12,056 nt of DNA from Mariprofundaceae bacterium (GTDB taxonomy: Bacteria > Pseudomonadota > Zetaproteobacteria > Mariprofundales > Mariprofundaceae): contig JAUZQP010000208.1 in NCBI GenBank assembly GCA_030950965.1, positions 1-12,056 on the forward strand. The letters run 5' to 3'. Of the stretch, positions 1-6,812 are shown piece by piece. The first letter of the stretch is position 1. Each line of letters starts with the position of its first letter. Position numbers and translations under genes: made by a program. Below the pieces are notes generated by a model that was not told where the DNA came from, did not search any database, and saw only the letters and a list, made by a program, of their open reading frames with translations.

Positions 1-544
1 GATCATCACGCCACAATAAACGACGGAAATCAGCGGGGCTCATGCTGTCCAACGCCTCTTCCGATATTTCACCAGCACGAAAGCTGTGTGCTAAACGGCG
101 CGCTCCAGCAAGAATTTCTTGTTGCCCACCATAATTCAAGCAGAGCACCAGCTCAATACGTTCACCCTTGGCAGTAGCGCGCAGAGCATGTTGTACCGCT
201 TGATGTGCTAAACGAGGTAATGCCGACACATCACCTCAGACGCGCAAACGCACGCCCTCTTTCTTCATGGCGGGGACTTGCATGGTCAGCATGGTCGCTA
301 ACAGGGTCATTAGCCCTGTCACTTCATCGTGTGGGCGTTCCCAGTTTTCGGTAGAAAAGGCGTACAAAGAGATCTGTTTCACACCTGCATCAGCAGCCCA
401 GCGCACCACATCTTGTGCCACATCAGCACCACGCCGATGACCTTCCAAGCGCGGCAATCCTCGCGATTTAGCCCAACGCCCATTGCCATCCATAATCATG
501 GCAACATGCGCAGGAACAGCAACAAGGGAAGGCTTAGCGTTCAA
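1..544 (-). pseudogene. uppS: Undecaprenyl diphosphate synthase, partial and interrupted by an in-frame TGA
   Basis: UppS makes C55 undecaprenyl diphosphate, the lipid carrier for peptidoglycan and O-antigen, by adding isopentenyl units in cis. The N-terminal part shows the family signature MIMDGNGRWAKSRGLPRLEGH with the catalytic Asp and the diphosphate-binding GNGRW, then SLYAFSTENWERP. After VRLRV the frame meets TGA (236-238). The same frame then stays open to the window edge and still reads as UppS: GDVSALPRLAHQAV, then LNYGGQQEI, then SPADFRRLLW. There is no frameshift, only one nonsense codon where the family usually has a hydrophobic residue. The C-terminal third lies outside the window. 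No ATG or GTG lies between the upstream stop and the first conserved residues, so TTG at 544 is the likely start. It is last in the rpsB-tsf-pyrH-frr-uppS cluster. It may be a true nonsense mutation, a suppressed codon or a base-call error. Family assignment is secure; functional status is not. Confidence 0.82.
236..238 (-). other. In-frame TGA stop inside uppS
   Basis: This TGA follows VRLRV and precedes GDVSALP, a point where UppS proteins are continuous. TGA also ends tsf, phoU, pstA and the plus-strand gene in this window, so it is read as stop here and genetic-code reassignment is not a good explanation. A single T-to-G change from TTA (Leu) would create it. Confidence 0.85.
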
Positions 545-550
545 AATTTT

Positions 551-590
551 CCATATTCGTTTATGGTGTGGGTCACATGTTCCATGTTAA
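551..590 (+). repeat. 40-bp direct repeat, copy 1 (frr-uppS gap)
   Basis: This 40-bp unit starts CCATATTCGTTTAT and ends TTCCATGTTAA. It recurs exactly 100 bp downstream with 38 of 40 bases identical (differences at 565 and 579). It lies directly upstream of the uppS TTG start. The 60-bp spacer contains ATGGAACAT (620-628), the inverse of ATGTTCCAT in the repeat, so local folding is possible. Function unknown. Confidence 0.9.
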
Positions 591-650
591 CGCTCATGAC
601 TTTCTGCCACCCTGTGCGATGGAACATCTTTGCTACAGTGCGTCAAAAAG

Positions 651-690
651 CCATATTCGTTTATTGTGTGGGTCACATATTCCATGTTAA
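651..690 (+). repeat. 40-bp direct repeat, copy 2 (frr-uppS gap)
   Basis: This is the second copy of the unit at 551-590, 38 of 40 bases identical. It ends 20 bp before the frr stop codon. The sequence beyond it does not continue the 60-bp spacer, so this is a pair of repeats around a unique spacer and not a longer tandem array. Confidence 0.9.
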
Positions 691-710
691 GAGGGGGCAT
701 CAACAACAGT

Positions 711-1256
711 TTAAATGGTGAGAATATCATCTTCTTTGTGTTGTAAAACTTGATCTACTTCAGCAATAAAACGATCCGTTACTTTTTGAATAGTGGTTTG
801 GCGTTGTTTGACTTCATCTTCAGAAAGTCCTTCGTCTTTGACTGCGGCTTTCGCCTTATCATTGGCATCACGACGGATGTTACGCACAGCAACACGCGCT
901 TGCTCAGTCATCTGGCGTGCTTGCTTCACTAAATTACGGCGACGTTCTTCATTCAACTCAGGCATCATCAAACGAATCACCGTACCGTCATTACTGGGAT
1001 TAAGACCCAAGTCCGAAGATAAAATTGCTTTTTCAATAACCCCAAGAAGTGTTTTTTCCCATGGTGTAATCACCAACATACGTGCTTCAGGAACGCTAAT
1101 ACTACCGACCTGAGAAAGGGGAACATCTGAGCCATAGTACGATACACGAATATGATCCAGCAAAGCTGCATTGGCACGTCCAGTACGAATCGTCGCTAAT
1201 TCGCTTCGCAACGCTTGCACACTTTTTTCCATCCGAGTTTCAAGTTCTTTACTCAT
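711..1256 (-). CDS. frr: Ribosome recycling factor
   Basis: RRF acts with EF-G after termination to split the 70S ribosome from mRNA, in the cytoplasm. The 181-residue product matches the usual length (about 185). It shows family landmarks: TIRTGRANAALLD in the long-helix domain, YYGSDVPLSQVGSISVPEAR in the beta domain, AILSSDLGLNPSNDGTVIR, and the basic RVAVRNIRRDANDKAK helix. The start at 1256 (MSKELETRM) is chosen over an upstream in-frame ATG at 1295 because AGGAG lies at 1263-1267, six bases ahead, and because the longer form would read into the mobile element upstream and add 13 residues RRFs lack. It lies between pyrH and uppS as in most proteobacteria, but the pyrH-frr gap is lengthened by a 120-bp insertion whose end is 31 bp from the start codon. 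It is expected to be essential and is intact. Confidence 0.97.
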   Translation of the reverse strand: MSKELETRMEKSVQALRSELATIRTGRANAALLDHIRVSYYGSDVPLSQVGSISVPEARMLVITPWEKTLLGVIEKAILSSDLGLNPSNDGTVIRLMMPELNEERRRNLVKQARQMTEQARVAVRNIRRDANDKAKAAVKDEGLSEDEVKQRQTTIQKVTDRFIAEVDQVLQHKEDDILTI

Positions 1257-1287
1257 GTCATGCTCCTGATTGTTTAGCTGTTCGTGT

Positions 1288-1407
1288 GTAATCATTCAGA
1301 CCCCCTCTGTTTTTTCGCCATCAAGGCGAAAGCGCGCAGTTTACGCTTGGGTAAATGAGCACTTTCAACGCAGAGGGCGGAAAAATCAGTGGAGAGTGAA
1401 TGATTAC
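1288..1407. mobile_element. 120-bp MITE, IS66-like ends, with 8-bp target duplication (copy 1)
   Basis: The element starts GTAATCATTCA and ends TGAATGATTAC, an exact 11-bp terminal inverted repeat that continues imperfectly to about 32 bp. It is flanked by a perfect 8-bp direct repeat GTTCGTGT (1280-1287 and 1408-1415), the mark of transposition. Ends beginning GTAA with 8-bp duplications are typical of the IS66 family, so a full-length IS66-type element elsewhere may have moved it (inference). It has no coding capacity. An internal hairpin, TTTCGCC-ATCAA-GGCGAAA, lies at about 1313-1331. It separates pyrH from frr. A second copy starts at 11953. Confidence 0.93.
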
Positions 1408-1454
1408 GTTCGTGTTGGTTGGCGTACAGTTATCATAACCGTTCGCCTATGGGG

Positions 1455-2192
1455 CTATTCTTGCACCAAGGTTCCAACACTGCGATCTCCGCACACCACT
1501 TTCATCATCTGACCTTCTTGGGTGACATCAAAGACCACAATCGGCATCTCATTATCGCGACATAAAGACAATGCAGTGGCATCCATCACGCCCAACTGTT
1601 TGCTCAATGCCTCGGTAAAGGTGAGTTCTTGGTAACGTGCTGCTGTAGGATCTTTTTTAGGGTCGGCAGAGTACACGCCATCCACTTTCGTGCCTTTGAG
1701 TACCACATCGGCGTGAATTTCCATCGCCCGCAAACTGGCGGCCGTGTCGGTGGTGAAATAGGGATTACCCGTACCCGCAGCAAACACCACGATACGATCT
1801 TTTTCTAAGTGGCGTACCACGCGCCGACGAATATAGGGCTCGGCAACCTCTTTGATATGCAAGGCAGAAACCATACGTACGGCAACGCCTTGCTGTTCAA
1901 TCGCATCTTGCAGCGCAATCGCATTCATGACTGTGGCTAACATCCCCATATAGTCCGCACTCGTGCGTTCCATACCTGCTGCCGCACCGCTCATACCACG
2001 GAAAATATTACCGCCACCGATCACAATCGCCAGCTCCACACCACAGCGGTGAAGCGCAATCAGTTCAGAGGACAAACGTTGAATCGTCTCTTGGTTGATG
2101 CCGTAAGCACTATCGCCCATCAGGACTTCACCAGAAAGCTTCAACAAGATACGGCGGTATGCAGGCGTAGGAGATGCAGCCAAATCAGTCAT
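1455..2192 (-). CDS. pyrH: UMP kinase
   Basis: PyrH phosphorylates UMP to UDP with ATP, a required step in pyrimidine nucleotide synthesis; the enzyme is a cytoplasmic homohexamer of the amino-acid-kinase fold. The 245-residue product has the expected length. Landmarks are ILLKLSGE (residues 15-22), IGGGNIFRG (58-66), YMGMLATVMNAIALQDA (81-97), GTGNPYFTTDTAA (140-152) and KVDGVYSADPKKDP (169-182). The ATG is seven bases after the tsf stop and has no clear Shine-Dalgarno sequence, which suggests translation coupled to tsf. Downstream, a transposed MITE now separates it from frr. All key motifs are present, so the gene should be functional. Confidence 0.98.
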   Translation of the reverse strand: MTDLAASPTPAYRRILLKLSGEVLMGDSAYGINQETIQRLSSELIALHRCGVELAIVIGGGNIFRGMSGAAAGMERTSADYMGMLATVMNAIALQDAIEQQGVAVRMVSALHIKEVAEPYIRRRVVRHLEKDRIVVFAAGTGNPYFTTDTAASLRAMEIHADVVLKGTKVDGVYSADPKKDPTAARYQELTFTEALSKQLGVMDATALSLCRDNEMPIVVFDVTQEGQMMKVVCGDRSVGTLVQE

Positions 2193-2199
2193 GATTCAA

Positions 2200-3093
2200 T
2201 CAGCTACCTTGTACTTGGGCAGCGACTTCTGCGGCAAAGTCAGACTCTTCTTTTTCAATACCTTCACCCAAAGCATAGCGGACTACGCTAATGACACGGG
2301 CATGGGCATCAGCCTGTTTCAAGGCATCGCCCACTTTAAGGTCAGAGTTCACCACAAAATCTTGCTCTAACAAGCAGCTTTGAGCGTAAAACTTATTCAA
2401 CTGACCCACCACGATTTTTTCTACAATTGCTGCAGGTTTACCGCTGGCTAAAGCTCGTTCGCTCAATACAACTTTTTCACGTTCGATCACATCAGCAGGC
2501 ATGTCGTCGCGAGAGATGCACAGTGGATTCACAGCCGCAACATGCATCGCAATACCACGCGCTACTTCACGAACTGCATCACTGGCTTCGCCCTTGATAT
2601 TCACCACTACGCCAATACGACCACCACCGTGAATATACGATGCAACCACATCGCCTTCAAGACGAGCAAAGCGGCGAACATTCATGTTTTCACCAATCGT
2701 TGCAATACGCTGAGACAGTGCTTCAGCAACGGTATTGTCTGCATCAAAGCTGAGTTGTAACAAAGCATCAACATCCGCAGGTGCGTGCTCCAATGCAATA
2801 GAGCCAACCTTGGCAACAAAGCCATTAAATTGATCGTTCTTACTCACAAAGTCCGTTTCAGCATTCAATTCCAGTAACAAAGCTGCACCATCGTTGGTGT
2901 ATGCTGTGACTGTGCCTTCAGCAGCAACGCGCCCCGCTTTTTTAGAAGCGGCAGAAAGTCCTTTTTTGCGCAAAAAGTCAATCGCATCTTCGATATTTCC
3001 ATCGCTAGCAGTCAGTGCTTTTTTGCAATTCATCATGCCAGCACCGCTTAATTCGCGTAATTTTTTTACATCAGCAGCCGTAATTGAGGCCAT
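2200..3093 (-). CDS. tsf: Elongation factor Ts
   Basis: EF-Ts is the nucleotide exchange factor that regenerates EF-Tu-GTP in the cytoplasm. The product is 297 residues, near the usual 280-300. The N-terminal UBA-like domain reads ITAADVKKLRELSGAGMMNCKKAL, followed by the EF-Tu contact motif TDFVSKN (80-86) and the two core subdomains with LEGDVVASYIHGGGRIGVVV. The coiled-coil region ends with KVGDALKQADAHARV. The start has a G-rich ribosome binding site (GGGGGG at 3098-3103, four bases from ATG). It follows rpsB after 282 bases and is followed closely by pyrH (7 bases). A weak promoter-like sequence lies just upstream, so tsf may be transcribed both with rpsB and on its own. Confidence 0.98.
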   Translation of the reverse strand: MASITAADVKKLRELSGAGMMNCKKALTASDGNIEDAIDFLRKKGLSAASKKAGRVAAEGTVTAYTNDGAALLLELNAETDFVSKNDQFNGFVAKVGSIALEHAPADVDALLQLSFDADNTVAEALSQRIATIGENMNVRRFARLEGDVVASYIHGGGRIGVVVNIKGEASDAVREVARGIAMHVAAVNPLCISRDDMPADVIEREKVVLSERALASGKPAAIVEKIVVGQLNKFYAQSCLLEQDFVVNSDLKVGDALKQADAHARVISVVRYALGEGIEKEESDFAAEVAAQVQGS

Positions 3094-3130
3094 GTTTCCC
3101 CCCTACTCCAATGGAGCAGCATAGATAAAA

Positions 3131-3160
3131 AATATAATCCATTAACCTGATATCCACCAA
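3131..3160 (-). promoter_or_regulatory. Possible tsf promoter
   Basis: Read on the minus strand, TTGGTG (3155-3160) is separated by 17 bases from TTATAT (3132-3137); the overlapping TATATT gives an 18-base gap. The -10 fits the sigma-70 consensus moderately and the -35 only in its TTG. It would start transcription roughly 30 bases ahead of the tsf ATG. Chance occurrence in this AT-rich gap cannot be excluded. Confidence 0.3.
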
Positions 3161-3296
3161 TAGTGTCGCGCTTTGACTGCTCTTTGGTTCGCAATGCATC
3201 CGTTGCAAACAAAGGTTCTATGCAATGATCACGACGATTTATGAATAATTCAGGTTAGTCCTGCGTCAAGAGCATTATAATAACATCTCTTGGCAG

Positions 3297-3337
3297 AACT
3301 CCCCATGGCAGTTCATTCAACTAACCATGGGGTAGTT
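3297..3337 (-). terminator. Hairpin downstream of rpsB, possible attenuator
   Basis: AACT-CCCCATGG (3297-3308) pairs with CCATGGGG-T-AGTT (3325-3337), a 12-bp stem with one bulge around a loop of about 16 bases. It lies about 40 bases after the rpsB stop. No U-run follows on the minus strand, so it is not a classic intrinsic terminator. It could reduce read-through into tsf or protect the rpsB 3' end. The rest of the 282-bp rpsB-tsf gap shows no gene. Confidence 0.45.
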
Positions 3338-3375
3338 ATTCATACAGTATCGAGCTTGCCTACAGCAAGCAAAGA

Positions 3376-4200
3376 TTACTCTGCTGCTTTTTCAGCAGCG
3401 GGTGCAGCAACTTCTGCTTCTGCAACAGGTTCAGCGACAGCTGCTTCTTCACTATTTTCGACCACTTCACCCATAGCTTCGGTAAAGTCAGCACCATCTT
3501 CAGCATTTTCAAGATTCCAGCTTTCAACGCCTTCCATCACAGCGGTAGCCGTTTTGTTGCAAAACAAGCGAACAGCACGAATCGCATCGTCATTACCAGG
3601 AATGATGTAATCAATATCGCTAGGATTGCAGTTACTATCGACTACAGCAACCACGGGGATGCCCAGTTTTTTCGCTTCAGCAATAGCCAACTCTTCTTTT
3701 TTAACATCAATGACAAACAAGCAGTCTGGCAGATGAAGCATATCTTTAATGCCACCCAAAGAACGCTCCAGTTTATCCAAAGCACGTTGCATGTGTAATG
3801 CTTCTTTCTTGGTCATCAGGTCAAACACGCCTTCTTCTTTTTGGCGTTGCAGGTCTTTCATTTTACGAACAGATTTTTGCACGGTGGCAAAGTTAGTCAA
3901 CATGCCGCCTAACCAACGATGGTTAACATAAAACTGACCCGCACGCGATGCTTCTTCACGGACTGCTTCAGCAGCCTGACGTTTCGTGCCTACAAATAAA
4001 ACACGTCCGCCAGCAGCAGCCAACTCACGCGTAAAAGAGAATGCTTCGTTTGCCATACGCAGGGTCTTTTGCAAATCAATGATATGAATGCCATTGCGTT
4101 GACCGAAAATATAAGGCTTCATTTTAGGGTTCCAGCGACGTGTCTGGTGACCGAAATGCACACCTGCTTCAAGCAGTTGTTTCATCGTGTAATTATTCAT
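3376..4200 (-). CDS. rpsB: 30S ribosomal protein S2
   Basis: S2 binds the 30S subunit late in assembly and holds S1. The start at 4200 (MNNYTMKQLLEAGVHFGHQT) is chosen over an in-frame ATG at 4278 because it matches the family N-terminus and has GGAG at 4206-4209, five bases ahead. The 274-residue product carries GVHFGHQTRRWNPKMKPYIFG (13-33), IIDLQKT (40-46), VGTKRQA (70-76) and VNHRWLGGMLTN (92-103), then VVAVVDSNCNPSDIDYIIPGNDDAIRA. It is about 30 residues longer than the 241-residue E. coli protein. The extra length is an acidic, alanine- and glutamate-rich tail after about residue 235. It heads the translation cluster and is probably autoregulated through its leader, as in other gammaproteobacteria. 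Confidence 0.98.
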   Translation of the reverse strand: MNNYTMKQLLEAGVHFGHQTRRWNPKMKPYIFGQRNGIHIIDLQKTLRMANEAFSFTRELAAAGGRVLFVGTKRQAAEAVREEASRAGQFYVNHRWLGGMLTNFATVQKSVRKMKDLQRQKEEGVFDLMTKKEALHMQRALDKLERSLGGIKDMLHLPDCLFVIDVKKEELAIAEAKKLGIPVVAVVDSNCNPSDIDYIIPGNDDAIRAVRLFCNKTATAVMEGVESWNLENAEDGADFTEAMGEVVENSEEAAVAEPVAEAEVAAPAAEKAAE

Positions 4201-4345
4201 AGATACTCCAGTTTGTTGTGTGGTGCAACAGCGACAGGCTCGAAGCTTGATAACCATTCCACCATGCAGGGTAATCATTTACACCCACACAGGCTTTCGC
4301 CTTACCTCCGCCGCTATGACCCGAATCGGGCACAACCTGAAATTA
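4201..4345 (-). promoter_or_regulatory. rpsB 5' leader with hairpins (possible S2 autoregulatory site)
   Basis: The region just upstream of rpsB has no reading frame resembling a protein. In transcript sense it holds a short hairpin CCCGA-TTCGGG (around 4320-4332) and, closer to the gene, AGGC-GAAA-GCCT (4291-4302), a four-base stem closed by a GNRA tetraloop. Autorepression of rpsB by S2 through a structured leader is known in gammaproteobacteria. Whether these hairpins are that structure is inference. No convincing sigma-70 promoter was found between 4201 and 4532. Confidence 0.35.
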
Positions 4346-4532
4346 GCGACGTGCGAAGTGCTGCGCTTTCTAGCGACTTCGGTATCTTTTGCAAGCTTTA
4401 ACCTCAACTGTTCACCCATGATATTGCGTCCTTCCACACCCTTTTCTACGCAAGCACCACGGCAATTTATGAATCATTCAGACGGGAAGGTTATTTCGAC
4501 AACGCACCATATAACACGATATTTAACCCCTT

Positions 4533-4575
4533 GAGCCACTTGCAAAAACCTGGGGGGATGAGTGGCAAGTAGCTC
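4533..4575. repeat. 43-bp palindromic repeat, copy 1
   Basis: GAGCCACTTGC (4533-4543) pairs with GCAAGTAGCTC (4565-4575), ten of eleven bases, around a G-rich loop. A second unit of the same 43-bp length with the same arms lies at 6813-6855 between phoU and pstB. The two differ mainly in the loop, as in REP-type intergenic repeats. This copy is in the rpsB-tolB gap. Confidence 0.75.
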
Positions 4576-4601
4576 GACTATTGTTGCGTTATTCAGGTTA
4601 A

Positions 4602-4759
4602 GGTAACTCGCAATAAATAATCTACCAAAATCGCGCAGTTTTTTTGTTCAGCATCAAGACGCAAAAAGCAAAGCATAACTCGCTATGTAAGCTTTTTTGC
4701 AACGCCGATGCTGGGCAAAAAGACAAGCTAGTTTGGTAGATTATTTGTTGCGAGTTGCC
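4602..4759. mobile_element. 158-bp fully palindromic MITE flanked by TAA
   Basis: The terminal arms (about 28 bp, two mismatches) start GGTAACTCGCAATAAATA on the left and end with the inverse on the right. TAA lies as a direct repeat on both sides (4599-4601 and 4760-4762), consistent with a 3-bp target duplication. The interior is also largely self-complementary: CAGCATC/GATGCTG, GCAAAAAGC/GCTTTTTTGC and CATA/TATG, so the whole element can fold into one long hairpin. It contains no credible gene and ends 14 bases after the tolB stop, where it may act as a transcript end. A broken arm of the same family lies at 10206-10237. Confidence 0.88.
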
Positions 4760-4773
4760 TAAGAACACCGCTG

Positions 4774-6051
4774 TTATTTTGACCATGCAGGATCGGATGC
4801 ATCCATCTCTGTAGAGGTAATGGCACGAGGACTGCCACCCCATGTGGGAACCATATACACCCTGCGACGATGATGATCTTCAGCCGAATACAAAATCATT
4901 TGCCCATTCGGTGACCATGTGGGGGACTCAATACGACTCCCTGTTGCTAAATAACGCACACCACTACCATCCACATCAATGGTCGCAACAGCATATTGCC
5001 AGTTCTTTTGGGATATAATAGCAATACGATCGCCTCTGGGTGACCATACGGGTGAGGTGTTATAATGCCCCTGCGTGCTGACGCGTATGGCTGAACCGCC
5101 GCTGAATGCTTTTCTATACACCTGCGGAGAACCACTGCGACTACTGGCAAAAGCAAGCCATTGTCCATCGGGTGACCATGTAGGGCTGGTGTCAATGCCA
5201 CGATCATGGGTGAATTGTCGCCATTTTTTTGTTTGTGTGTCATAGATGAAAATTTCAGGATTGCCCGTGTACGACAATGATGCGGCGATATAGCGTCCAT
5301 CAGGTGAATACTCTGGGGTACTGTTTAAACCCTTAAATGTACCAAATGGCTTACGTTTCCCTGTACGCAAGTCAAATGTTTCTAACCTTGGACGATTGCC
5401 AACGTAGGTATTCAATGCCACGGTGTGACCATCAGGTGACCAATCAGGGGATAGCAATAAAGTAAAGTTATGCCCTACCGTTTGTAGATTGTAACCATCT
5501 TGATCCATGTACATCAGGTCAGAGTATCGTCCACTTTTACGTACAAATACTACATGCGTATCAAAATGACCCGGGATGTCCAAAGCCGCCTTATAAGCCA
5601 TATTCGCCGCTTGATGACCTAAACGACGCAAGCCATGAACACTGGTACTCAGGGTTTGTACGGCTAAAATTTTACGCTGCAACACTTGGTAGATGCGCAA
5701 ATCAAGCCGCCAGCCAGCACTGCCATGATTCAATTTACCTGCGACTAAAATGTCCCCACCAATGGTGCTCCAGTCGGAGTAATCAATATGCTGAAACACA
5801 TCGTTCGCCGAAGCTAAAAAAGCCAATGCATTTAAACTCTTAAATGACTGACTAGAGACTAAGTCATGGCTTACTACGCTTTGCACCAGCTTGGCTTCTT
5901 GTTGCCATTGGCTGGGCGCATCAATAACGATGGCAACATGCAAGGGCTTAAAATCACCCTGATAAATTTCAAACTCCACCGCTCCAGCAGTGCTAGCAGT
6001 GCATAGTATCCATGCACAGTATAAGAAATAGGTAAAATGACGAATATTCAT
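4774..6051 (-). CDS. tolB: Tol-Pal system beta-propeller protein TolB
   Basis: TolB is the periplasmic protein of the Tol-Pal envelope system. It binds Pal, and in E. coli takes part in outer-membrane invagination at division. The chosen start gives a 425-residue precursor (E. coli 430) with a signal peptide MNIRHFTYFLYCAWILCTAS ending TAGA before VEFEIYQGDF. An N-terminal domain (about 25-160) is followed by a six-bladed propeller with repeated cores SPDWSPDG (W204), TPEYSPDG (Y248), SPTWSPDG (W292), SPVWSPRG (W336), SPTWSPNG (W378) and a final DPAWSK. An in-frame ATG at 6090 would add 13 residues and overlap the phoU stop by one base (TGATG); it would suit translational coupling but gives a poorer signal peptide. 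tolQ, tolR, tolA and pal are absent here; the gene instead ends the pst-phoU operon. It could be the only TolB or a paralogue. Confidence 0.92.
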   Translation of the reverse strand: MNIRHFTYFLYCAWILCTASTAGAVEFEIYQGDFKPLHVAIVIDAPSQWQQEAKLVQSVVSHDLVSSQSFKSLNALAFLASANDVFQHIDYSDWSTIGGDILVAGKLNHGSAGWRLDLRIYQVLQRKILAVQTLSTSVHGLRRLGHQAANMAYKAALDIPGHFDTHVVFVRKSGRYSDLMYMDQDGYNLQTVGHNFTLLLSPDWSPDGHTVALNTYVGNRPRLETFDLRTGKRKPFGTFKGLNSTPEYSPDGRYIAASLSYTGNPEIFIYDTQTKKWRQFTHDRGIDTSPTWSPDGQWLAFASSRSGSPQVYRKAFSGGSAIRVSTQGHYNTSPVWSPRGDRIAIISQKNWQYAVATIDVDGSGVRYLATGSRIESPTWSPNGQMILYSAEDHHRRRVYMVPTWGGSPRAITSTEMDASDPAWSK

Positions 6052-6089
6052 AACCAACTTTCTAGCGCAAGAAATGATGAATGCAAGCA

Positions 6090-6794
6090 TCAGTCTTCGT
6101 CATCTTCTCCGACTAATTCAAGTAATGCTTCTTGGCTGATATGACGCGCTTCACGACCAACGATCATATAAATGACCATTTCTGCAGTATTAACAGCATG
6201 ATCACCCACGCGCTCCAACTGTTTTAAACAGGTGGATAACTGCATACAGTGAGAGATTAATGCAGGATTTTCTGCCATATAGGTCAGTAAGGCACGTTGA
6301 TCATTGACGAATTGCGCATCAATTAAGTGATCATGTTCAATCGCTTGTGCTGCCAACTGCGGGTCACGGGTAACAAAGGCACGGCGAGCCAGCTTAATTT
6401 GATCGATCACCAGCTCACTTAATGTTGCAAACACCATCGGAATATCACTCCCGGAATTGTTGAGCCGCTGTATAGATGCTGCAATATTAGCGGTTAAATC
6501 GCCCATACGCTCCAAATCGGTCACAATTTTAGTTGCAGCAAAAACAAAGCGTAAATCTGAAGCGGCAGGCTGATGGTGAACAATCAATTGACGCGCTGCA
6601 TCATCTACATGAATCTCTAAGTCATTCAGCATAGCATCACGCTGGATAATGCTTTCTGCTAACTCATTATCATGAGTGCTGAATGCTTTTTGACATTGGC
6701 GGACATTTTTCCGCACCAATTTAAACATCAAACTGATATGATCGCTCAAATCATTTAACGCGACATCAAAACTTTTTAACGTATGGGCTTGCAT
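6090..6794 (-). CDS. phoU: Phosphate signalling regulator PhoU
   Basis: PhoU is a cytoplasmic helical protein that links the Pst transporter to the PhoR sensor and restrains the Pho response when phosphate is plentiful. The 234-residue product (E. coli 241) consists of two three-helix repeats, each with the metal-binding signature: DLERMGDLTANIA (93-105) and QLERVGDHAVNTAE (192-205). The C-terminus is acidic (GEDDED). AAGGA precedes the ATG by about six bases. It lies 80 bases after pstB, the gap being filled by a 43-bp palindrome, and its stop codon touches a possible tolB start. No phoB or phoR is visible in the window. Confidence 0.97.
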   Translation of the reverse strand: MQAHTLKSFDVALNDLSDHISLMFKLVRKNVRQCQKAFSTHDNELAESIIQRDAMLNDLEIHVDDAARQLIVHHQPAASDLRFVFAATKIVTDLERMGDLTANIAASIQRLNNSGSDIPMVFATLSELVIDQIKLARRAFVTRDPQLAAQAIEHDHLIDAQFVNDQRALLTYMAENPALISHCMQLSTCLKQLERVGDHAVNTAEMVIYMIVGREARHISQEALLELVGEDDED

Positions 6795-6812
6795 GGTAAT
6801 CCTTTAATATAG

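Noticed and set aside
236..238. TGA in uppS as selenocysteine or tryptophan codon
   Set aside because: UppS is not a known selenoprotein and I saw no obvious SECIS-like hairpin. TGA terminates tsf, phoU, pstA and the 419-residue gene here, so it is a stop codon in this genome.
551..690. CRISPR-like repeat pair
   Set aside because: Only two units with a 60-bp spacer, no further units, and no cas genes.
1313..1331. Intrinsic terminator in the 120-bp MITE
   Set aside because: The TTTCGCC/GGCGAAA hairpin is followed by As, not Ts, in the direction of pyrH-frr transcription.
3143..3257. Another MITE between rpsB and tsf, bounded by TAACCTGA and TCAGGTTA
   Set aside because: Only 8 bp of inverted match, no target duplication and little internal pairing. 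The same 8-mer also occurs at 4593-4600, so chance is plausible.
4469..4482. GAATCATTCAGAC as a solo end of the 120-bp MITE
   Set aside because: Eleven matching bases without a second end or flanking duplication is too little.
4622..4843. Small minus-strand reading frame of 73 codons
   Set aside because: It runs from inside tolB across the palindromic MITE in another frame; it is a by-product of those sequences.
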